NCBI RefSeq assembly: GCF_009674625.1
Contig: NZ_WKJQ01000001.1
Span: forward strand, 1,984,001 to 2,048,000
DNA: 64,000 nt
DNA from: Haloferax marinum
GTDB lineage: Archaea > Halobacteriota > Halobacteria > Halobacteriales > Haloferacaceae
Reading direction: 5' to 3'
This document shows positions 58,554-64,000 of this stretch, one piece after another (position 1 is the first letter of the stretch; every line of letters begins with the position of its first letter). Under the pieces are notes generated by a model, which searched no databases, had not been told where the DNA came from, and worked only from the letters and a program-made list of their open reading frames with translations. The position numbers and the translations under genes were made by a program.

Positions 58554-61154
58554 TTACGACTTCGGTTGCGTCGTGATTTCGAACCGTGCACCGCCGTCGT
58601 CACTGTCGGAAAACCAGACGCCCCACCCGTGGGCATTGACGACGCTCTGGACCACGTTGAGGCCGAATCCAGTTCCGTCGTCGCTCGTCGTGTACCCCGC
58701 TTCGAAGATTCGGCGCCGGTCGTCGGGCGAGATTCCGGGCCCGTCGTCTTCGACGTAGAACCCGATTCGGTCGTCGAGTGGGCCGATTCGAACTCTCACG
58801 TCGTCGCCACCGTGTCGAACCGCGTTGGACACGAGATTTTCGAGCAGTTGTTGTAGGCGTCCCTCGTGGGCGTCTATCGGTACGTCTCGTTCGATTTCGA
58901 GCGTCGCCTTCGGGGCGTCTGCTGCGGCAGTCTCCCACGCGTCTCTCGCGACTGTTTCGAGTGATAATCGCTCGACTTCCTCCACAGTCTGGCCATTTTG
59001 AGCCAACGCCAGCACGTCTTGGATGATTGCGCCCATCCGGTCGTGGGCGCGAGCGACCCGCTGGAGTGCGTCGCTGTCGTGTTCTTCGCGGGCGAGTTCG
59101 AGATAGCCCGTCGCGACGTTGAGCGGGTTCTGTAAGTCGTGGGAGACGGCCGACGCGAACGATTCGAGCTGTTCGTTCTGTCGGGCGAGTTCGCGCTCGC
59201 GTCTTCGGAGCAGTTGTTCGCGTTCGACTCGGTCGAGTGCCGCACGAGCGTTCGACGACAACACTTTGGCGAGCGCCACTCGCTGGTCTGCCAGCGTCCC
59301 TTCGGTTCGCGCCCCGACGAAGAAGACACCATAGTCGGGGATGGGGACGATGAACTCTTCTACCACGTCCTCACTCGGGTTGTACCGGCGTGGGTCCGAG
59401 TCGACCTCACCGTAGAACCGAACGTTCCCGGACTCGAACACCTCCCACGAGAGGCCTGTCCCCCGCGGTAACGTCGGTATCTCACCAAACACGTCTTCGG
59501 CCTGTTCGGTGAACTTCGTCGGAACGAGCGCATCGCGGGACTCGTCGTAGAGGAGCACCCCACAGAGGTCGTACTCGAGGACGTCGACGCCCGCCTCACA
59601 GACGACCTCGGCCACTTCTTCTTTGCTCGTCGCGGCGCTCAACCGCCGGGTCGAGGCGTGGAGGGCGTTGAGTCGTTCTTCGTATCGCTTTCGTTCCGTG
59701 ATGTCCGACGAGAGGCCGACTACACCGGCGACCGCTCCCGTGTTGTCGAGGATCGGTGTGATGGCGAACTCGATGACGAACTCTCCGGTGGTGAGAGAGA
59801 GAGTCAACTCGAGTCGTTCGCCATCGCTCTCTCCCGCGAAAATCTCTTCGAGTACGTCGATGAGTCGTGTGTACTGGTCGTCGTCGAGGAGCCCATATTC
59901 ACGTGCGACAGAGACGTGTTTGCCCACGAGTGCGTCGCGAGAGAGTTCGATTCGCTCCGACGCCGCTTCGTTGATGTACTGGATGACGCCGTTCTCGTCG
60001 CCGACGTAGGCACCCTGCTGGATGGACTCGACTATCGTCTCGTAGTGCTGGAGTCGCTCTTCGTAGGTCCGCCGTTCGGTGACGTCCCGAGAGGTGACGA
60101 CGAATCCACCGGCCGACATCCCAGTGTGACTGGCACCCACCGACTCTAACCATCGCCACGACCCGTCTGCGTCTCGGTGACGATATCGGAGCGGTTCGTT
60201 GGCACCGTCTTCGCGTTCTACCGCGTCTTCGAACGCCGACATGACCATCTCCCTGTCGTCTGGGTGGACGAGGTCTTTGATGTGCGTACCGACCAACTCG
60301 TCTTGGTCGAATCCGAGGACGTCTTCGATAGACGGACTCTGGTATTTGATTCGCCCGTCGGCACCGACGAGCGTCACGACGTCTCGCGCGAGTTCGACGA
60401 GGCTCCGGAACTGGGCCTCGGTCCGTCGCTGGTCGGTCAGGTCACGAATCGCGACGAGGACGCCGTATCCGCCGCGATAGTCGATATCTTGGACGTTAGC
60501 CGAACACTGGTGAACCTGACCGTCTGTATCGACGATTCGAACGTCGTAACTTTCCGGGGCGTCGTCGCCACGTCGCCGACGCTCGGAGATATCGCTGACC
60601 TCCTCTCGGTCGTCGGGGTGAATGACGTCCAACACCGTCGTCCCGTCGAGTTCCTCGTCGGTGCGGCCGGTCAGGTCGGTGAGTCGGCGATTCCAGAACT
60701 GAAACTCGCCGTCCTGTGCGACGAAGATGGCGTCGTGGCTCTGCTCGACGATGGTACGGTACAGTGACTCCCCTTCTCGGGTCGAAATCACCTGCTCGGA
60801 GAACGTGATAGTCGACTCGACCCGACAGGCGAACGACTCTGCGTCTTCGACTACGCTCGCCCGCTCGATTCCGAATACACCGCCTCCGAGGTGCGCTGGA
60901 GTCGCGTCGTCCGGGTCGTCGACGAGGACGTACACTGGAATCGACCCGACGTGGTCGCGGAGGCTTGCCGCAAACTCCGTGTTCGAGTTCTCCTCGGGGA
61001 CGTCGTCTACGACGATGCCTCCAACTGCATCGTCGAGCGTCTCGAAGACCACCGGTTTGCTAGCGGTGATTTCGACGTCGAACCCGCGTCGCTCGAGAGC
61101 GGCGGCGAGGAACGCGACATCTTCACCGACGAGGATGACGCGGGATTCGTTCAT
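58554..61154 (-). CDS. Multi-sensor histidine kinase (PAS x3, GAF, HisKA, HATPase)
   Basis: The 866-residue protein has an N-terminal receiver-like segment (residues 1-110, without the canonical phospho-acceptor Asp context). PAS domains follow at about 125-240 (ESLYRTIVEQSHDAIF), 250-370 and 375-495, then GAF at 510-650. HisKA has SHDLQNPLNVATGYLE, and HATPase has ENLVSNAVRH and GTGFGLNVV. No transmembrane helix is visible, so it is a cytoplasmic sensor. No response regulator gene is adjacent; the nearest neighbour, a thioesterase, is divergent. Confidence 0.92.
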   Translation of the reverse strand: MNESRVILVGEDVAFLAAALERRGFDVEITASKPVVFETLDDAVGGIVVDDVPEENSNTEFAASLRDHVGSIPVYVLVDDPDDATPAHLGGGVFGIERASVVEDAESFACRVESTITFSEQVISTREGESLYRTIVEQSHDAIFVAQDGEFQFWNRRLTDLTGRTDEELDGTTVLDVIHPDDREEVSDISERRRRGDDAPESYDVRIVDTDGQVHQCSANVQDIDYRGGYGVLVAIRDLTDQRRTEAQFRSLVELARDVVTLVGADGRIKYQSPSIEDVLGFDQDELVGTHIKDLVHPDDREMVMSAFEDAVEREDGANEPLRYRHRDADGSWRWLESVGASHTGMSAGGFVVTSRDVTERRTYEERLQHYETIVESIQQGAYVGDENGVIQYINEAASERIELSRDALVGKHVSVAREYGLLDDDQYTRLIDVLEEIFAGESDGERLELTLSLTTGEFVIEFAITPILDNTGAVAGVVGLSSDITERKRYEERLNALHASTRRLSAATSKEEVAEVVCEAGVDVLEYDLCGVLLYDESRDALVPTKFTEQAEDVFGEIPTLPRGTGLSWEVFESGNVRFYGEVDSDPRRYNPSEDVVEEFIVPIPDYGVFFVGARTEGTLADQRVALAKVLSSNARAALDRVEREQLLRRRERELARQNEQLESFASAVSHDLQNPLNVATGYLELAREEHDSDALQRVARAHDRMGAIIQDVLALAQNGQTVEEVERLSLETVARDAWETAAADAPKATLEIERDVPIDAHEGRLQQLLENLVSNAVRHGGDDVRVRIGPLDDRIGFYVEDDGPGISPDDRRRIFEAGYTTSDDGTGFGLNVVQSVVNAHGWGVWFSDSDDGGARFEITTQPKS

Positions 61155-61267
61155 ACTTCTACGAAATTCGGGTGTGGTATATATCTCACGCCCACTCTCA
61201 CGGCACGTCGCCTCGCGACGAGATGCGGACCGTCGGTTACATGCAGTCCGGTCTACTGGTTCGAGAT

Positions 61268-61753
61268 ATGACCGACGAGTTCCCTGCCGAGGCGGCGGCC
61301 ATCGTCCAACGGCATATCGAGGAGGAACACGGCTACCTCTCGTGGCTCAACACCCGCGTCGACGCCATCGAACGCGGCCGACTCGTGATGACGATTCCGT
61401 ACGACGAGAAACTCACGAACACGGTTTCACCGCCCACGATTCACGGCGGCATCGCCGCGACGCTTATCGACACGGCAGGCGGTATCGCCCTCCGAACGAT
61501 GCTCGACGACCCACTCACTGGCGGCGTCGCCACCATCAACCTCAACGTGAACTACCTCCGTCGCGCGTCTGGCGACTTGACGGCCGTTGCCGAAGTCATC
61601 CGTGCAGGTGGCAGCGTCGGCGTCAGCACTATCACCGTCGTCAGCACCGACCCGAAAGAAGACGCCGACATCGCGAGACGGCAGTCGCCTTCGACAGAGT
61701 GGGACGACGCCGTCGCCACCGGACAAGGCGCGTACCGACTGTTCAGAGAATAA
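61268..61753 (+). CDS. PaaI-type thioesterase (hot-dog fold)
   Basis: The 161-residue hot-dog-fold protein has the active-site region PTIHGGIAATLIDTAGGIAL and NLNVNYLRRASG, typical of PaaI/YbgC-like acyl-CoA thioesterases acting on aromatic or medium-chain acyl-CoA. ATG 61268 avoids a long extension that overlaps the promoter of the histidine kinase. It converges on the isochorismatase gene. Confidence 0.87.
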   Translation: MTDEFPAEAAAIVQRHIEEEHGYLSWLNTRVDAIERGRLVMTIPYDEKLTNTVSPPTIHGGIAATLIDTAGGIALRTMLDDPLTGGVATINLNVNYLRRASGDLTAVAEVIRAGGSVGVSTITVVSTDPKEDADIARRQSPSTEWDDAVATGQGAYRLFRE

Positions 61754-61780
61754 CGCGACTCCGCTCGCAGGGTTGGCCGC

Positions 61781-62353
61781 TCACTCGAACTCGATTTCGT
61801 CGAGCGTCGTCGTCTCACCGAACAACCAGTCTGCGTGGTCGACGGCGTACGTTTTGTGCGCTGGTTCGATGTACCCGAGGGCGTCCGTGACGAGGACAGG
61901 CCGATAGTCTCTGAGACCGGCACTGCCCGCAGTGTGGAGGACGCAGACGTTCGCGAGCGTCCCACAGATGAGCAGGTCGTCGACACCGTGCGCGTCGAGC
62001 CAGCCGTCTAACTGCGTCTGGTAGAACGCGTCGTAGGTGTGTTTCTCCAGGACGAGGTCGTCGTCGTGCACGTCGAGGTCGTCGTGTAACTCGGCGTCCC
62101 ACGTCCCTTCGACGACGTGTTCACCCCACCGCTCGAACTCGTCGTAGTAGTGGGCGTCGTCGAACTGCTCCGGTGGATGTACGTCTTGCGTGTAGACGAC
62201 GCGAGCGCCGGCCTCGCGGGCCATCGAGACGAGGTCGGTCACGGTGTCGATAGCCGTCTCGCTCGCCGGCGCGAACAGGCTCCCGTCCGGGTGGCAAAAG
62301 CCGTTCTGCATGTCGACGACGACGACGGCCGTTCGTGTCGGGTCGAGTCTCAT
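61781..62353 (-). CDS. Isochorismatase family hydrolase, nicotinamidase-like
   Basis: In this 190-residue protein the catalytic triad is visible: Asp in VVVDMQNGF, Lys in VLEKHTYDAF, Cys in LANVCVLHTA preceded by the cis-peptide GTL. HP-type metal residues (DVHPPEQF) fit nicotinamidase/pyrazinamidase better than isochorismatase. It would release nicotinic acid from nicotinamide for NAD salvage. ATG 62353 starts at the first strand. Confidence 0.87.
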   Translation of the reverse strand: MRLDPTRTAVVVVDMQNGFCHPDGSLFAPASETAIDTVTDLVSMAREAGARVVYTQDVHPPEQFDDAHYYDEFERWGEHVVEGTWDAELHDDLDVHDDDLVLEKHTYDAFYQTQLDGWLDAHGVDDLLICGTLANVCVLHTAGSAGLRDYRPVLVTDALGYIEPAHKTYAVDHADWLFGETTTLDEIEFE

Positions 62354-62494
62354 AGCCGACTGTTTCGTTGGAACGACCAAAACAGTACACACCGTGCGGA
62401 CTCGCCGCTTACGACTCGGCCATCGTCGCGGGCGCTGTCGGTTTCGGTACCTGAATCGGATAAGGTACTTCCCTCCTGAGGCTAACAGTACGGT

Positions 62495-63955
62495 ATGCGA
62501 ACGACTGGCTTACGCGCCATCTTTGTCGCTTTCCTCTTGCTTCTCGCTGGGTGCGCCGCTCCGACGGCGACACCCGGTGCGGCGGGGAGCGACAACGCTC
62601 CCCCCGCGACTCCAGCCCCCGACCGAGACGGGTTCGAAGACCCCGACACCGACGTGCTCGGGTGGGAGGACGGCTACTGGTACGACGAACCGATTGCAGT
62701 CGACCAATCTGACGGGCTGAACGACTCCGAACTCGAAGCCTACGTCGCCCGTGGGATGGCCCGTGTCGAACACATCCGGGAACTCGAGTTCCAACAGTCG
62801 GTCCCCGTCAACGTCATCTCTCGCGAAGACTACCGAAGCAGCAACGCAGACCGGTCTGGCTCTCCCGACTCGGAGTTCAATCGCTGGAACGACCAGGTGT
62901 GGGAAGCGCTGTTCATCACCGGCGAATCGACCGGGAGCGGAGAGGCTATCACCGAGACGACAGGCAGCGCTGTCCTCGGATTCTACTCACCGACAGACGA
63001 CGAGATAAAGATCGTCACCGATTCGACTGGTGCGCCGACGATAGACAACGCCACGCTGATTCACGAACTCGTCCACGCGCTGCAGGACCAGAACTTCGAC
63101 CTGACCGACGAGCGCTATCGCGGACAGACGCAGGACGGTGAGCTCGCAGTCAGCGGCGTCGTCGAAGGCGACGCGAAACTCGTCGAACTCATGTACACCG
63201 AACAGTGTGCGTCCGGCGCGTGGGACTGCGTGAGTACACCTGCTGCCAACGGTGGCGGCGGTTCGTCCGGAGACGGTGGCGGACCGAACCTCGGTATCCT
63301 CCTCACCATCTTCCAACCCTACTCCGACGGCCCCGTCTACATGAACGCGCTCTACGAGGACGGTGGCTGGGAGGCGGTCAACGACGCACTTCGCAACCCA
63401 CCGGTGTCGTCCGAACAGACCATCCACGTCACCGACGAGGAACCGGTCCCCATCGCGTTCGAAGACGAAGGGACGAACGGGTGGGCGACGTTCCCCGAAC
63501 AGGGTGTCGAAGGCTCTGACACCGTCGGTGAGGCGTCTATCTACGCCATGTTCTGGTACCAAGCCCGCGTGTCCGGTGCCGAGACGGTAGACCCGCGGTC
63601 TATCGTCGACACGAACGCGCAGTACGACACGTACAACTACGACGCTGCGGCCTCCGATGGCTGGGGGAACGACCGACTGTTCCCGTACCGCAACGAAGCG
63701 GGCAGCGAGACGGAGTATGGCTACGTCTGGGTGACGCAGTGGGACTCCGACGGTGACGCTCAGGAGTTCGAGGACGCGTATCTGAACATCCTCGATGCGA
63801 ACGGTGCGACCCAGCAGGCAGACGGCATCTACGTCATCGAATCGGGTGAGTTCAACGACGCCTTCCGGGTCGTCCGAACCGGTGACCGTGTCGTCGTCGT
63901 CAACGGACCAGAACCCGCCGACATCGACGAGATTCGGCCGAGTCTCGCGTCGTAA
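62495..63955 (+). CDS. Hvo_1808-type surface lipoprotein with HExxH motif
   Basis: The 486-residue protein has a Sec signal with lipobox (FLLLLAGCAAPTA) and a Pro/Thr-rich linker. A large extracellular domain holds LIHELVHALQDQNFDL (near residue 188), an HExxH zincin motif, then a Gly/Ser-rich loop (GGGGSSGDGGG). The family is annotated as a haloarchaeal surface protein; the zincin motif suggests metallopeptidase activity, which remains to be shown. The gene ends 45 nt from the window edge and is complete. Confidence 0.85.
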   Translation: MRTTGLRAIFVAFLLLLAGCAAPTATPGAAGSDNAPPATPAPDRDGFEDPDTDVLGWEDGYWYDEPIAVDQSDGLNDSELEAYVARGMARVEHIRELEFQQSVPVNVISREDYRSSNADRSGSPDSEFNRWNDQVWEALFITGESTGSGEAITETTGSAVLGFYSPTDDEIKIVTDSTGAPTIDNATLIHELVHALQDQNFDLTDERYRGQTQDGELAVSGVVEGDAKLVELMYTEQCASGAWDCVSTPAANGGGGSSGDGGGPNLGILLTIFQPYSDGPVYMNALYEDGGWEAVNDALRNPPVSSEQTIHVTDEEPVPIAFEDEGTNGWATFPEQGVEGSDTVGEASIYAMFWYQARVSGAETVDPRSIVDTNAQYDTYNYDAAASDGWGNDRLFPYRNEAGSETEYGYVWVTQWDSDGDAQEFEDAYLNILDANGATQQADGIYVIESGEFNDAFRVVRTGDRVVVVNGPEPADIDEIRPSLAS

Positions 63956-64000
63956 CCCAACTCCACACTGCCGGGACGCTTTTCTCTCCTCGCGTTCCGT

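Overview
The window is from a halophilic archaeon, most likely Haloferax or a close relative in the Haloferacaceae. The evidence is a GC-rich genome with acidic proteins, genes that appear leaderless with a TATA box about 25-28 nt before the start codon, and lineage-typical families (HalOD1, TrmB, DUF5789, DUF5806, DUF5807, an Hvo_1808-type surface lipoprotein). There is also archaeal ribosomal protein S6e and a 299-residue 6-phosphogluconate dehydrogenase.

The window has two halves that meet at a tRNA-Arg(CCG) gene on the minus strand (34237-34309). From 34.3 to 64 kb lies ordinary chromosome: MATE exporter, membrane ferredoxin, gndA, M29 aminopeptidase, HiPIP, rpS6e, a phosphonate-type ABC transporter operon with two HAD phosphatases, a DHH phosphoesterase, universal stress proteins, dihydroorotase, lipoate ligase, a PfkB kinase, a large PAS/GAF histidine kinase, thioesterase, isochorismatase and a surface lipoprotein.

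From about 1.8 to 34.2 kb the DNA looks like a composite accessory region beside that tRNA. The 3' end of the tRNA (core acggacccgacggg) recurs in direct orientation at 3659, 15841, 16846, 18290 and 19242. A diverged 43-nt copy that includes tRNA-flanking sequence lies at 15689. A tyrosine recombinase (19353-20384) sits directly after one copy. Copies fall into a left type (conserved sequence after the core) and a right type (conserved sequence before it). Two intervals of about 1 kb running from a left-type to a right-type end each contain one complete toxin-antitoxin pair: AbrB/VapC at 15.8-16.9 kb and HTH/PemK at 18.3-19.3 kb. A PD-(D/E)XK-type nuclease gene lies between them, and a decayed third PemK copy sits beside the 3659 core. 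This array of small toxin-antitoxin cassettes on tRNA-derived sites is the most unusual thing seen.

The cargo includes a nine-gene operon (4210-14909) in which all eight junctions overlap: a Dpp/Opp-type importer, three DUF917 proteins and a short HyuA-type hydantoinase, followed by an Lrp-type regulator. It also includes a succinate-semialdehyde-type dehydrogenase overlapping a thiamine-diphosphate enzyme, possibly a 2-oxoglutarate-to-succinate shunt, with an aconitase family protein nearby. A four-CBS protein with a ribosome-hibernation-like C-terminus, an SPFH protein, a regulator cluster (two TrmB, two HalOD1, one DUF7344-like) and a broken HicBA pair complete it. The first 1.75 kb carry a truncated membrane gene and an FNT channel operon on either side of a dyad.
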